From Parvularcula bermudensis HTCC2503 (GTDB taxonomy: Bacteria; Pseudomonadota; Alphaproteobacteria; Caulobacterales; Parvularculaceae): a stretch of DNA of 64,000 nt. The stretch's first letter is position 1; each line of letters opens with the position of its first letter. Shown here in pieces: positions 48,521 to 57,726 of this stretch. Where the stretch lies: contig NC_014414.1 in NCBI RefSeq assembly GCF_000152825.2, positions 2,418,001 to 2,482,000 on the forward strand, in the 5' to 3' direction. A program made the position numbers and the translations under genes. The notes beneath the pieces are model-generated. The model searched no databases and was not told the origin of the DNA. It was given only the letters and a program-made list of their open reading frames with translations.

Positions 48521-48601
48521 ATGACCGCCCTTATCGTGATTGGCCTTTTCGTGCTTTTGTTTGCAGGCTTGAACCTGATTGAAAAAGGCCGCTGGGACTG
48601 A
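48521..48601 (+). CDS. 26-residue single-span membrane smORF
   Basis: ATG 48521, stop TGA 48599-48601. A GAGG eight bases upstream acts as the SD. The product starts MTALIVIGLFVLLFAG and ends LNLIEKGRWD: a single hydrophobic helix followed by a short charged end. The NxxxxGRxD-type ending recalls small conserved alphaproteobacterial membrane proteins that are often missed by gene callers (from memory; not searched). It lies 57 bases before the Ca/Na exchanger and may be co-transcribed. Confidence 0.6.
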   Translation: MTALIVIGLFVLLFAGLNLIEKGRWD

Positions 48602-48658
48602 TCTGCTTTCGCTCCATTTCATTGTGAGCTTTGTGAGCAATCTGTCTTTGGGGGTGTG

Positions 48659-49642
48659 ATGGTCATCGACCTGATCCTGATCGGCGTCGGCATAACGATT
48701 CTGCTCGTCGCCGGCGATTTTTTGGTACGCGGCGCGGTGGGAATCGCAACGCGTCTCGGTATTCCGAGCCTTTTGATCGGCCTGACGATCGTTGCCTTCG
48801 GAACGTCGGCGCCCGAACTCGTGGTATCGATCAATGCGGTGGTGACCGGCGATAACGGGATCGCGGTGGGGAATATCGTTGGCTCCAACATCGCCAATGT
48901 CTTTTTGGTGCTCGGGCTGCCGGCGCTGATCTCTGCGATCAGTCTTTCCGGACCAGGGCTCGGTCGCCACGGGTCTGTGATGTTGGCGGCGACGGCGGGC
49001 TTTGCCTTTGCTGTCTATGGGTGGGGACAGCTCGACACCGCCATCGGGATTTTCTTTCTCCTGGCCATCGCCCTTTACGTGGTGGCCATCGTCGTTGCGG
49101 CGATGCGGCCCGGCACCGCCCCTCCCCCCGTTGTGGACGGCGATGTCAGTGTGAGCGCCGAGGAGGCGCAAAGCTTCAAGCCGATCCTCCTGACCCTCAT
49201 TGGCCTGGTCGGTCTTCCGATCGGCGCCAATCTGCTCGTCACGAGCGGCGCGACCCTGGCCATGGATCTGGGCGTTCGCGAAGAATTGGTGGGCCTTACC
49301 CTCATCGCCTTCGGCACCAGCCTGCCTGAGCTCGCAACGGTGATCGCGGCCGCCCGCAAAGCCGAGGCCAGCGTGGCGGTGGGCAATGTGATTGGCTCCA
49401 ACATTTTCAATATTTTGTTCGTCGGCGGCGCCATGGGGGTCTTCGGGACCACGGTGTTCTCGGACCCGGGGACAAAGATTTACGATGTGCCGGCGATGGT
49501 CGTCGCCGCCCTCGCCCTCGCCATCCCGCTCTATCTCAGGATGACGATCACCCGTACGGTCGGCATCCTCTTTATCCTCGCCTATATCGCCTATATCGTC
49601 ATCATATCGGTCAAGGCCGCGCCTGGGGGAGCTCTCCTGTGA
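48659..49642 (+). CDS. calcium/sodium antiporter, CaCA family (YrbG-like)
   Basis: About 327 residues, ten membrane helices in two inverted repeats. Each repeat carries the alpha motif: GLTIVAFGTSAPEL (near 42) and GLTLIAFGTSLPEL (near 212), plus GNIVGSNIANV and GNVIGSNIFNI, which form the ion-binding sites. The GTG at 48656 adjoins ATG 48659. The stop overlaps the GTG start of the SDR gene (GTGA), placing a Ca2+/Na+ exchanger at the head of a pterin operon. Confidence 0.93.
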   Translation: MVIDLILIGVGITILLVAGDFLVRGAVGIATRLGIPSLLIGLTIVAFGTSAPELVVSINAVVTGDNGIAVGNIVGSNIANVFLVLGLPALISAISLSGPGLGRHGSVMLAATAGFAFAVYGWGQLDTAIGIFFLLAIALYVVAIVVAAMRPGTAPPPVVDGDVSVSAEEAQSFKPILLTLIGLVGLPIGANLLVTSGATLAMDLGVREELVGLTLIAFGTSLPELATVIAAARKAEASVAVGNVIGSNIFNILFVGGAMGVFGTTVFSDPGTKIYDVPAMVVAALALAIPLYLRMTITRTVGILFILAYIAYIVIISVKAAPGGALL

Positions 49643-50385
49643 GACGCGTTCTGGTCACCGGGAGCGCCAAGCGACTCGGTGCCGCCATGGCCAAGCATCT
49701 CACTGCCCATGGCTGGCATCCGATCATCCATTATCGGTCCTCCGAAGCCGCGGCCCAGCGTCTTGCCGATGATCTGGGGACGGTGGCGGTGCAAGCCGAT
49801 CTGGCAGCGCCCGAATCAGCCCCCCGCCTTATTGAGGAGGCTGTGGCCCGCTCAGGCGGGCCCTTGATCGGGCTCGTCAACTCTGCCTCGATTTTTGAGC
49901 ATGACCGGCCCGAAACTGTGACGAGCGAGGCCCTGCTGTCGCACTATCAAGCCAATACGGTGTCGCCCCTCCTCCTGGCCCGGGCGTTTGCCGAGCAAGT
50001 GCAGGAGGGCCACACCGGCGCCATCGTCAACATCCTCGATCAAAAGCTCTGGAATCCGCACCCGGATCATTTCAGCTACACGCTGTCGAAATCGGCGCTC
50101 CACCACGCGACGGTGCTCATGGCCCAGGGTTTCGCGCCGAGGGTGCGTGTTTGCGGCGTCGCCCCGGGCTATACTCTCCCAGCCCCCGGCGAGAGCCAGG
50201 AGGATTTTGAGAGCAAGGCGACGAAGGTCAATCCTCTCGGCCGCCGGTTGACGCCCGATGACATCGCCGCCAGCGTCCGCTTTTGCTTGGAGAACCCCGC
50301 GCTTACGGGAATCTCGATCGTCACCGCCAATGGCGAGCATCTGGTCCCCACCGAACGGGATGTTTCTATGCGGATCGACCTGTGA
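49639..50385 (+). CDS. SDR oxidoreductase, FolM/pteridine reductase-like
   Basis: 248 residues from a GTG. The Rossmann TGSAKRLGAAMAKHL replaces the classic TGxxxGIG with SAKRLG, typical of FolM and PTR1 pteridine reductases. The active-site part shows SYTLSKSALHHAT with Tyr and Lys, and NSAS at about 86-89 in place of NNAG. FolM-type enzymes reduce dihydromonapterin or dihydrofolate. It overlaps both neighbours by four bases (exchanger before, folB after). Confidence 0.88.
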   Translation: MRRVLVTGSAKRLGAAMAKHLTAHGWHPIIHYRSSEAAAQRLADDLGTVAVQADLAAPESAPRLIEEAVARSGGPLIGLVNSASIFEHDRPETVTSEALLSHYQANTVSPLLLARAFAEQVQEGHTGAIVNILDQKLWNPHPDHFSYTLSKSALHHATVLMAQGFAPRVRVCGVAPGYTLPAPGESQEDFESKATKVNPLGRRLTPDDIAASVRFCLENPALTGISIVTANGEHLVPTERDVSMRIDL

Positions 50386-50771
50386 TTATTCTGCCGCCCC
50401 TTAGCCAGGGGACCTATGCCGTCTTTGCCGAGGATCTGCGCCTTGAGATGCGCCTTGGGGTCTATCCCGAAGAGCGCTCACCGCAACCCGTTCGCATCGA
50501 CACAGTGGTGATCGCCCGTCGTCTGGGTCGCGGCGACGGCATTGAGGATGTGATCGATTACAATCATTTGCGCGACGATGCCCTCAACCTTGCCGAGGAA
50601 CGTCATTTCGGTCTCCAGGAGACCTTTTGCGAGACGCTGATCGCCCGTCTCAGAATGCGGCCCGGGGTTCTTGGGGTGATTGTGGAAACCCGCAAGCTGA
50701 CCGCCTTCGCCGACATCGCGGCCATCGGCTGCCACATGGAACGGATCGACCCCGACGCTCTTGCCCGCTGA
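50382..50771 (+). CDS. folB: dihydroneopterin aldolase-like protein
   Basis: 129 residues from a GTG that overlaps the SDR stop (GTGA); the open frame itself begins upstream at 50283 inside the SDR gene. The FolB fold is recognisable by LRLEMRLGVYPEERSPQPV with the active-site Glu, VIDYNHLRDDAL in the centre and VIVETRKL near 107. The aldolase cuts dihydroneopterin or dihydromonapterin in folate synthesis. The Lys of the usual VEKP motif sits two residues later here (ETRK), so the active site may differ. Confidence 0.85.
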   Translation: MIILPPLSQGTYAVFAEDLRLEMRLGVYPEERSPQPVRIDTVVIARRLGRGDGIEDVIDYNHLRDDALNLAEERHFGLQETFCETLIARLRMRPGVLGVIVETRKLTAFADIAAIGCHMERIDPDALAR

Positions 50772-50860
50772 CCCACTGGGCGCGGATCTTGCGTTGCGGC
50801 GACACTTGCGGCATCTGCGTGACCTTTTTGCGGGATGCGTCCCCCTTTCCGGACTTCGGC

Positions 50861-51229
50861 ATGTACTACCAATCCTATAGCTTCTTCTTTGAGGCCGCGC
50901 ATGAATTGGGGGAGATGAAGCCTGAGGATTCTGCGCATCTTTACGCCGAGATTCACGGTCACAGTTTCGAAGTGACCGTGACGCTCGCCGCAGCCACCAT
51001 CGAGCCCGAAGGGTGGATTATGGATTTCGCCGAGCTGAAAGCGGCGTGTGAGACCGTTCGGGGCCTCCTCGATCACCGACTGCTGAATAGGATCGAGGGC
51101 CTGTCCCGTCCCACCCTTGAGCGGTTGGCGGATTTCATTATCGAGCGGTTGAGCCCCGATCTGCCGGCCTTATCGGAAGTGGAAATTGCCCGTCCCTCCT
51201 TGAACGAACGCTTGCGGCGCGTCCGCTGA
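50861..51229 (+). CDS. 6-pyruvoyl-tetrahydropterin synthase/QueD-like protein lacking the catalytic Cys
   Basis: 122 residues from ATG 50861. The zinc ligands are present: FEAAHEL (His14) and IHGHSF (His32, His34), with GWIMDFAELKAA and LLDHRLLN as in QueD. The catalytic Cys expected four residues before the HGH motif is Tyr28 here, and the late region reads EIARPSLNE. It may be a PTPS paralogue with altered chemistry, as known for some folate-pathway forms. It lies 89 bases after folB in the same direction. A start upstream (GTG 50819) is possible. Confidence 0.85.
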   Translation: MYYQSYSFFFEAAHELGEMKPEDSAHLYAEIHGHSFEVTVTLAAATIEPEGWIMDFAELKAACETVRGLLDHRLLNRIEGLSRPTLERLADFIIERLSPDLPALSEVEIARPSLNERLRRVR

Positions 51230-51298
51230 GCGTTGAGGGGGCCGCCGCAATCCCCTAGTGAGGGGGTTTGCCTCCCGCTCCCCCCTTGAGGACTATCT

Positions 51299-53068
51299 AT
51301 GCGATCAATGTTCTTCCTCTTCCCGCTCTTGCTCGTCGCCGCGTGTGGCGGGGCCGATGCGCCCTCCGCCCCTGACCCGGTCGACACATTGGCGGTACCG
51401 AGCCTCGATGATGAGGAAGAAACGGCCGTTCCGATGGATGTCGCCACCGCTCCCCCCACCGAAGGCGCGCCCAGCCTGCCCGATATTGAGGAGGCAACCC
51501 TAAGAGGCGCGCTCTCGGTTCTCGCCTCCGACGCGTTCAACGGCCGGGCCCCAGCATCGAGCGGCGGAGAAAAGACCCGCAAATATCTCATCGATCAGAT
51601 GGAACAGATCGGCCTAACCCCCGCCAATGACGGCGACTGGGAGCAAAAGGTCGGTCTGGTGGAGCAGGCGATCATTCCTTCGCAATCCTCGCTGAGCTTC
51701 TCCCTTCCGACCGGCACCGATTGGCAAACCGAATATGGCGAGGAGACGATGTACTGGACCAAGCGCGTCCAGCGGACGGTCTCCTTCGATGAGAGCGAGG
51801 TCGTCTTTGTCGGTTTTGGGATCGTCGCGCCCGAATATGGGTGGAATGACTATGAGGGCCTGGACGTCGAGGGCAAGACGGTGGTCATGCTGGTCAACGA
51901 TCCTGGCTTTTATCAACAGGATGAGGCGTTTAACGGTCGCGCCATGACGTATTACGGTCGCTGGACCTATAAATACGAAGAAGCGGCCCGGCAGGGGGCG
52001 GCCGCGGCCTTGATCGTCCATGAAACGGCGCCCGCAGCCTATGGATGGGGGGTTGTCTCAGGCTCCTGGTCGGGGCCGCAACTCGACCTCGAACGCCAGG
52101 ATAAGGGCATGAACCGCGTTGCCCTCGAAGGCTGGCTCTCCCTCGACGCGGCGAACCGCCTTTTTGAGGCGGCCGGTCATTCCTATGAAGATCTCAAGCA
52201 GCGCGCCCTTTCTCCCGATTTTAGGGCGATCCCCTTTGACGGCGTGTCCGCCGAGGGCACGCTCAAAAATGTGATCAATCGTAATGAGTCGGCCAATATC
52301 GCCGGCATGATCGAAGGTACCGAGCGACCGGACGAGATGATCCTCTATATTGCCCATTGGGATCATCTCGGCGCGGGCTTTTCAGGCACCGATGGCGATC
52401 AACGCGACACCATTCACAATGGGGCCGTTGATAACGCCACCGGGACCGCGGGCCTCCTGGCGATCGCCGAGAGCTTCGCCAATGCCGAAGTGCCGCCCGA
52501 ACGGTCCCTGCTGTTCCTGGCCGTGACAGCCGAAGAATCCGGCCTCCTTGGATCCGCCTATTTCGCCGATGATCCCTTTGTGCCGCTCGATCAGATTGTG
52601 GGGGGAATCAATATGGACGCAATTCAGCCCACAGGACCGGCCCATGATCTGTTGGTGATCGGCTATGGGGCCTCGGAGCTCGAGGATATTCTTAAGACCG
52701 TCGCCGACGATTATGGGAAACGCCTGCGCCCTGATGACGCGCCTGAAAAAGGGTATTTCTATCGCTCGGACCACATCAGCCTCGCCAAGACAGGGGTGCC
52801 GATGATCTATGTCGACCAGGGGGTCGACTTGATTGAGGGCGGCGAGGAAGCAGGCCGCGCCTTTGTCCAGGACTATATCGACAATCGCTATCACAAGCCC
52901 GCCGACGAATATGACACGGCGTGGCGGGTTGACGGTCTGGCGGAGGTTTTCACGATCCTCCGGGATGTTGGGGTGGTTCTGGCCTATGGCGAGGACTGGC
53001 CCAATTGGTATGAGGGAAATGAATTCCGCAGTCTTCGGGATGCCCAACGCACCGAAACTGCCGACTGA
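51299..53068 (+). CDS. M28 family zinc aminopeptidase lipoprotein with PA domain
   Basis: 589 residues. Lipobox LLLVAAC (Cys16), then an acidic low-complexity linker of about 50 residues. The PA (protease-associated) insert lies at about 150-250. The M28 domain has zinc ligands in AHWDHLG, GAVDNATG, AEESGLLG, NMDAI and SDHISLAK, all intact. It removes N-terminal residues from peptides at the outer membrane or in the periplasm. A single gene, 69 bases after the PTPS-like gene. Confidence 0.94.
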   Translation: MRSMFFLFPLLLVAACGGADAPSAPDPVDTLAVPSLDDEEETAVPMDVATAPPTEGAPSLPDIEEATLRGALSVLASDAFNGRAPASSGGEKTRKYLIDQMEQIGLTPANDGDWEQKVGLVEQAIIPSQSSLSFSLPTGTDWQTEYGEETMYWTKRVQRTVSFDESEVVFVGFGIVAPEYGWNDYEGLDVEGKTVVMLVNDPGFYQQDEAFNGRAMTYYGRWTYKYEEAARQGAAAALIVHETAPAAYGWGVVSGSWSGPQLDLERQDKGMNRVALEGWLSLDAANRLFEAAGHSYEDLKQRALSPDFRAIPFDGVSAEGTLKNVINRNESANIAGMIEGTERPDEMILYIAHWDHLGAGFSGTDGDQRDTIHNGAVDNATGTAGLLAIAESFANAEVPPERSLLFLAVTAEESGLLGSAYFADDPFVPLDQIVGGINMDAIQPTGPAHDLLVIGYGASELEDILKTVADDYGKRLRPDDAPEKGYFYRSDHISLAKTGVPMIYVDQGVDLIEGGEEAGRAFVQDYIDNRYHKPADEYDTAWRVDGLAEVFTILRDVGVVLAYGEDWPNWYEGNEFRSLRDAQRTETAD

Positions 53069-53147
53069 GCGATCTTAGGGGGGCGAAAAGGCCCCTCCGT
53101 CTCCCCGCCAAAAACCGGCGGGAGACAAAACATTTGTGAGGATGACG

Positions 53148-54137
53148 ATGACTGACCTCCCCGAAACGTCTCTGCCCGAGGCGCCTGACACGACTGTTTC
53201 GGCCCGCGAGGCCTTTGGTCTCGACGTTGATCTCGACGTCCCGGCATTTTCGCAAACGACCCCTTATGTCCCGCCAAGGGACGAGACCTATCGCTTCGAT
53301 CCCCAAACGACCCTCGCCATTCTGGCGGGATTTCGGCACAATCGGCGGGTGATGATCCAGGGCTATCACGGCACGGGAAAATCAACGCATATTGAGCAGG
53401 TCGCCGCCCGCCTCAATTGGCCCTGTATCCGGATCAATCTGGACAGCCATGTCAGCCGGATCGATCTGATCGGCAAGGATGCCATTGTCTTGAAAGACGG
53501 CAAGCAGGTGACGGAGTTCAAGGAGGGCATTCTGCCTTGGGCTTTCCAAAATCCCGTGGCTCTCGTGTTCGACGAATATGACGCCGGCAGACCGGACGTG
53601 ATGTTTGTCATTCAGCGTATATTGGAGGCCGAAGGTCGTCTCACCCTGCTCGATCAGAACCGGGTGCTGACCCCCAACCCGTTTTTCCGCCTTTTTGCGA
53701 CAACAAATACAATCGGTCTCGGCGATACGACGGGTCTCTATCACGGCACTCAGCAGATCAATCAAGGGCAGATGGACCGGTGGTCCATCGTCGCCACCCT
53801 CAATTATCTCGAGCATGACGAAGAGACATCGATCATCGTCGGCAAGCTACCGGAATATCAGACGACAGAAGGTCAGCAAACGATCGACAAAATGGTCCGG
53901 GTTGCGGACATGACACGCAATGCGCTGATGAACGGTGACATCTCAACGGTGATGTCGCCAAGGACAGTCATCAATTGGGCGCAAAACGCTGAAATTTTCG
54001 GCGATGTCGGATATGCCTTCCGCGTGACGTTCCTCAACAAATGTGACGAGCTGGAGCGGCCTTTGGTGGCTGAATTCTATCAGCGGGCATTCGGTCAAAA
54101 TTTGCCCGAGACCCTCTCTCTGATCAATGTGGCATAA
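53148..54137 (+). CDS. cobS: cobaltochelatase-type AAA+ subunit CobS
   Basis: About 329 residues; the GAGG six bases before ATG 53148 favours this over ATG 53142 or GTG 53136. AAA+ motifs: Walker [10 protein letters not shown] (near 72), Walker [13 protein letters not shown] (near 140), sensor-like [12 protein letters not shown]. CobS and CobT form the ATPase part of the aerobic cobalt chelatase. In alphaproteobacteria cobT normally follows cobS at once. Here the next gene runs in the opposite direction and overlaps the cobS end by 14 bases. Confidence 0.93.
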   Translation: MTDLPETSLPEAPDTTVSAREAFGLDVDLDVPAFSQTTPYVPPRDETYRFDPQTTLAILAGFRHNRRVMIQGYHGTGKSTHIEQVAARLNWPCIRINLDSHVSRIDLIGKDAIVLKDGKQVTEFKEGILPWAFQNPVALVFDEYDAGRPDVMFVIQRILEAEGRLTLLDQNRVLTPNPFFRLFATTNTIGLGDTTGLYHGTQQINQGQMDRWSIVATLNYLEHDEETSIIVGKLPEYQTTEGQQTIDKMVRVADMTRNALMNGDISTVMSPRTVINWAQNAEIFGDVGYAFRVTFLNKCDELERPLVAEFYQRAFGQNLPETLSLINVA

Positions 54138-55584
54138 CTCGTTGACAACGATCGAGGCGCGCGAGGACGGGCGGCGCTGTGGCGGGAAACCCGACCAAAT
54201 GCGCCTCAAGCCGTGAGACCGGCTCACACCGAAATGCCGGCTCAAGCGTGAGGGAGCGACGATCAACATAAGTAAAGCGCCACAATTCGTCGATCTCGGA
54301 CAATAGATGGATGGTTCGTGGCCCGATGATTGTCGTCGACGGATCGGTCGCTTTGAGGGTGGCCAGGAAGCTTGGATCTGACGACGCCACGACCGCCGAT
54401 GTCCCCGTCACGGCCACCATCTCTTTAGCCAAGCGGCGATGCGGGATATTTTCCTCTTCCACCTTGCCAGTCAGCCCGTTTTGCCACGGCTCACTGGCTC
54501 TTCCAACGAGCAAGATCGCAAAGCCGATAAGAAGCGATACCATGCTGATCCGCAGACCGGTTGGCGATAGCCATCTGTCGATGGCGATCGCCGCCACCGG
54601 TGCAAAGAAGATCAGGGTGCTCGCCAGCCATCTATCGCGAATGACAGCTACATTCAGTATCAGGATCGCCGCTGCCAGGATGGCGGCAAGTACAGCATTG
54701 GCGATCAGGGCCCACTCAAGGGGTCGTTTCAAGTCGGCGCTGGCGGCAGGCCCTCTCCACCAGGCCACCCCCAGTACAGTCCCAAGAACGGCCCCTTCGG
54801 CCAGAAAAGAGGAGACAAGGTCGACCGCCCCCCGTTCCCATGACGCAAGCCGTCCGGGGTCGCGAAACACGGCGGTCTCCTCGATCAGGGTTTCGGGACT
54901 GACGAGAAAACCCAAATAGATTGGCAGACAGATAAATAGGGCGCCGAGGGCACCTCCCCCCAATATGATCATCATTCGGCGCGTTGGCCGACAGATTAAG
55001 AATACGGCAGCGATCTGCGCGGCGATCACCAGGGCCATGCCGTGCTTCATCATGACCCCCCCCGCCCAGAGGAGGCACAGAAGGCCCACTTGCCTCCCCC
55101 GCCGGGCGGATCCATCAGGTAACGTCACCAGAATGTGCAGCGCAATTGTGCTCCATACCACAAATGCCAAAAGCGCCGTGGTATGCGGATATTCCCGCAA
55201 CAGCTCGTCGTGAAGGGTTGGCAGGAGGAAGGCGAGCAGCACGGCCAGCCCCCCCACCATATCGGTGCCCCCCAATCGCCGCCCCAAGACATAAAGCCCA
55301 GAGAGGAGCCCAGCGAGAGACCCATATTTCAGAAGATCGAGACTGAGAACCGACCACCCCGTCACCGACAGCAAGGCCGTGGCCAGCCATTGAAAGACCG
55401 GCATCTCATCGTCATAGGTCCATTGCCAGGTCTCGGCATAAACGACGACCTTCGCCTGATCCTCGATATACGCGCCGACCAAGGCGCGGGACAGGAGGTT
55501 GGCGAGCATGCCGATCACCGCCACCCCCCAAAGCGCGCGGGCCCATCCCCTCCCCTCCGCCGGGGGTGTCGTCATCTCGGTCAT
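54124..55584 (-). CDS. polytopic glycosyltransferase-like membrane protein
   Basis: About 486 residues from ATG 55584 (SD AAGAGG six bases upstream; ATG 55590 is an alternative). About ten hydrophobic helices. The first periplasmic loop has the acidic motif [16 protein letters not shown], and PHTTALL follows in a region typical of PMT_2/ArnT-like proteins. The C-terminal periplasmic segment of about 110 residues is soluble ([18 protein letters not shown]). The substrate is unknown. The frame extends upstream to 55932 through a basic, family-unlike region overlapping the next gene, which is rejected. Confidence 0.75.
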   Translation of the reverse strand: MTEMTTPPAEGRGWARALWGVAVIGMLANLLSRALVGAYIEDQAKVVVYAETWQWTYDDEMPVFQWLATALLSVTGWSVLSLDLLKYGSLAGLLSGLYVLGRRLGGTDMVGGLAVLLAFLLPTLHDELLREYPHTTALLAFVVWSTIALHILVTLPDGSARRGRQVGLLCLLWAGGVMMKHGMALVIAAQIAAVFLICRPTRRMMIILGGGALGALFICLPIYLGFLVSPETLIEETAVFRDPGRLASWERGAVDLVSSFLAEGAVLGTVLGVAWWRGPAASADLKRPLEWALIANAVLAAILAAAILILNVAVIRDRWLASTLIFFAPVAAIAIDRWLSPTGLRISMVSLLIGFAILLVGRASEPWQNGLTGKVEEENIPHRRLAKEMVAVTGTSAVVASSDPSFLATLKATDPSTTIIGPRTIHLLSEIDELWRFTYVDRRSLTLEPAFRCEPVSRLEAHLVGFPATAPPVLARLDRCQRVMPH

Positions 55585-55667
55585 CGACATCCTCTTACAA
55601 GTCGACGGCTCGCCCTGCGCGCCCATCGGCATATGTCGTTGCCGTGATGCCACCGGACCCATCGACG

Positions 55668-56231
55668 ATGACAGAGCACGACTTGCCTTCTCTCTATGAT
55701 CATCTTTGGGCGCGACTGGAAAGGGCGACCTTCGAAGGGAAGGATCCCTGGCGCTGGCCCATGCTCGCCACGGCCTCCCCCGCGGGCGGCCCGGCTGGGC
55801 GAATTGTGGTGTTGAGAAAAATCTCACGCGCTGAAACGACACTGACCATCTACACTGATACCCGAAGCGAAAAGGTCCATCAGATCGAGGCCATCGCCCG
55901 CGCCGCGCTGGTGTTCTTTGACCCAACCTCAATGGAGCAGCTGCGGGCTACGGGCACAGTCTCCCTCCTGAAGGAAGGGGACAGGTGGCGATCATTGTGG
56001 GACGAGATTCGCGAAGGTCAAGATACTGATTACCGAAGGAGAAGCGCTCCGGGCACACCTATTCCCTCCCCTTCGGCGGCGGCAAGTACGCCCGATGGCC
56101 CGCCCCATTTCGCCGTCATCGATCTTCACGTCGACCATTTCGATTGGCTATCGATCGACAGGGATGGTCATCGGCGCGCGCACCTCTTCCCCTCAACGGG
56201 CAAGCGCCAAGCCACTTGGGTGGTTCCCTGA
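55668..56231 (+). CDS. pyridoxamine 5'-phosphate oxidase-like FMN-binding protein
   Basis: 187 residues from ATG 55668; an ATG at 55647 is in frame. The PNPOx-like split-barrel core shows GRIVVLRKISR, LTIYTDTRSEKVHQI and ARAALVFFDP, as in the FMN-dependent Alr4036-type PNPOx family. A proline/serine-rich insert (about 125-145) separates it from the last strand HFDWLSIDRDGHRRAHLF. Substrate uncertain; not the canonical PdxH, whose PLP-binding residues I do not see. Divergent from the membrane glycosyltransferase-like gene. Confidence 0.8.
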   Translation: MTEHDLPSLYDHLWARLERATFEGKDPWRWPMLATASPAGGPAGRIVVLRKISRAETTLTIYTDTRSEKVHQIEAIARAALVFFDPTSMEQLRATGTVSLLKEGDRWRSLWDEIREGQDTDYRRRSAPGTPIPSPSAAASTPDGPPHFAVIDLHVDHFDWLSIDRDGHRRAHLFPSTGKRQATWVVP

Positions 56232-56416
56232 CATCGTCCGGTCGATCCGTTCCGACAACTGACACTACCTCCAGCGCACCTCCCCCGCCGGCGGCGGTGA
56301 AACGCGGGGAGTCACCGCAAAGCCAGCCGGAAGTCCGTCGCTAGCGAGTTGACGTAACAAACTAATCAAGACCCCGATGGGCGGGATCTGCGCCCGCACC
56401 GATCGCCGCCTCTTGG

Positions 56417-57046
56417 TCAGCCCTCATACGGCTCCAACTTGCGGAGAACGAGCGTATACGCTGCGTTGCCGATGTCATTCTCGTTTCGCTTGGCGTGAAG
56501 AACGCCTTCTGCCCAATAGGGTACCCAAATGTCGTCAACCGAGATCGACGTTTCCCCCTCGACATAGACGATCTGGTTCGGCGGCGGCGGCGGTGTGTGA
56601 ATACAGGCGCCGAAATAGGGTACGAACAGAAAATTTCTCAGCCGTCCCTTGGCGTCAAAATCGAAAGGCACGACGAAGCCTGGTAACCGGACGGTTCGGC
56701 CGTCGAGTTCACTGACCGTATCGTAGGTGCCGATTTGCGGCATGACGTCGAAAGAAGACCCCTCTTCAATGCCGCCGATGGATCCGCCAATATTGCCGAT
56801 CGGCCCCGCCGCCGACGACAATGGGGCTTGGCTCCCCTTCATTCGCCGCTCAAGCTCACGATAATAATCCGCATACATTCTATCGAGTCGGTCCTCTTCG
56901 CCCTCAGGCAAGAGGTCATCCCACTCAAGGACGCGAACAGCCTGCTGAGATGCCGCCGACCCTTCCCCCGGGCCTGAGGCGGCCCCCCGGAAACCGGCTA
57001 GCTCTGCAACAACGAAGAGGGAGAAAGCGAGGAGTTGAAGGTTCAT
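56417..57046 (-). CDS. DUF3299 domain secreted protein, zinc-locus copy
   Basis: 209 residues with a signal peptide (MNLQLLAFSLFVVAELAGFRG) and a spacer of about 80 residues containing a Gly/Ile-rich stretch. The DUF3299 core has VRLPGFVVPFDF, PYFGACIHTPPPPPNQIV and AYTLVLRKLEPYEG. The ATG at 57046 overlaps the zrgA stop, so the two are coupled. In other proteobacteria DUF3299, a DUF2796 (ZrgA) protein and an FtsX-like ABC transporter are often neighbours; no ABC genes lie between them here. It is a longer paralogue of the protein at 5470-5946. Confidence 0.9.
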   Translation of the reverse strand: MNLQLLAFSLFVVAELAGFRGAASGPGEGSAASQQAVRVLEWDDLLPEGEEDRLDRMYADYYRELERRMKGSQAPLSSAAGPIGNIGGSIGGIEEGSSFDVMPQIGTYDTVSELDGRTVRLPGFVVPFDFDAKGRLRNFLFVPYFGACIHTPPPPPNQIVYVEGETSISVDDIWVPYWAEGVLHAKRNENDIGNAAYTLVLRKLEPYEG

Positions 57047-57603
57047 GGCATGCGCAATATCGCATTTTTGGGCGCCAGTTTATCCCCCATCTGGGCATCG
57101 TCGGTGAGAACAACGACCTCGATTTCGACGACTGCAGGAAACCGCTCGAACATCGTGACGTCGATCCGTTGCAGCCGGTCCGGATGCGCGCAGTCCCACG
57201 TCCAACGAGCCGTCACCATATGCTCGTCATGCGCCTCATCTGACTGCTCGTCCCCGGCCGCCCCGTCGGCATCATCCAACATAATCAGGTGAGCATATCC
57301 CCCCTCGGAGGTCGCCGATTGGGGGACGCAATTTGCTCGATCGGAGAGGTGGAAGGGCGGCTCTCCGGTCCTAAAATCTCCGTGCAGCGCACGCAACGCG
57401 GCCGCCTCCTCCGGTGTCGTCGGTGCGCGTTCGGCCCCCACAAGATCGGCAAGATCGGCCCTCAACTCCAACACCAGCTCTTGTCCCTGGGAGATGACAG
57501 CGAGTTCCGCATGCCCGTGGTTGTGGGCATGGTGAGGGTCCGATCCGGCATGGGCGTGCGACGCAAGCGCTAAGCTTGATATGAATAGGAAGATCGGTCG
57601 CAT
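57043..57603 (-). CDS. zrgA: ZrgA/DUF2796 periplasmic zinc-binding protein
   Basis: 186 residues with a signal peptide (IFLFISSLALASHAHAG) and a His-rich stretch at the mature N-terminus (DPHHAHNHGHAELAV). A DUF2796 domain follows, with a long acidic/His loop (DDADGAAGDEQSDEAHDEH) and the closing MFERFPAVVEIEVVVLTD. ZrgA-type proteins bind zinc for uptake under Zur control. It is directly followed by the DUF3299 gene (ATGA) and diverges from the His/Cys small protein and the Zur-like regulator. Confidence 0.9.
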   Translation of the reverse strand: MRPIFLFISSLALASHAHAGSDPHHAHNHGHAELAVISQGQELVLELRADLADLVGAERAPTTPEEAAALRALHGDFRTGEPPFHLSDRANCVPQSATSEGGYAHLIMLDDADGAAGDEQSDEAHDEHMVTARWTWDCAHPDRLQRIDVTMFERFPAVVEIEVVVLTDDAQMGDKLAPKNAILRMP

Positions 57604-57645
57604 CTAAGGCCTCCATCGAATACGTGCCTTTTGCCGACGATGTCC

Positions 57646-57660
57646 GTGTTACACTATCAC
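57646..57660. promoter_or_regulatory. candidate operator upstream of zrgA
   Basis: GTGTTA-CAC-TATCAC is an imperfect palindrome with half-sites GTGTTA and TATCAC, lying 43-57 bases before the zrgA start. The shape fits a Fur/Zur-like box, and a Zur-like gene lies next door. It does not match a canonical Zur box exactly. Confidence 0.4.
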
Positions 57661-57726
57661 GCCGCTTCCGACGCGTACGATTCGCGTATAACGGGAGTCG
57701 GGAACCGCTGGTCTGCTTGTTCGGTG

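Noticed and set aside
55585-55932. Upstream extension of the membrane glycosyltransferase-like frame
   Set aside because: Arg/Ser/Pro-rich shadow over the PNPOx-like gene; the ATG at 55584 has a well-placed SD.
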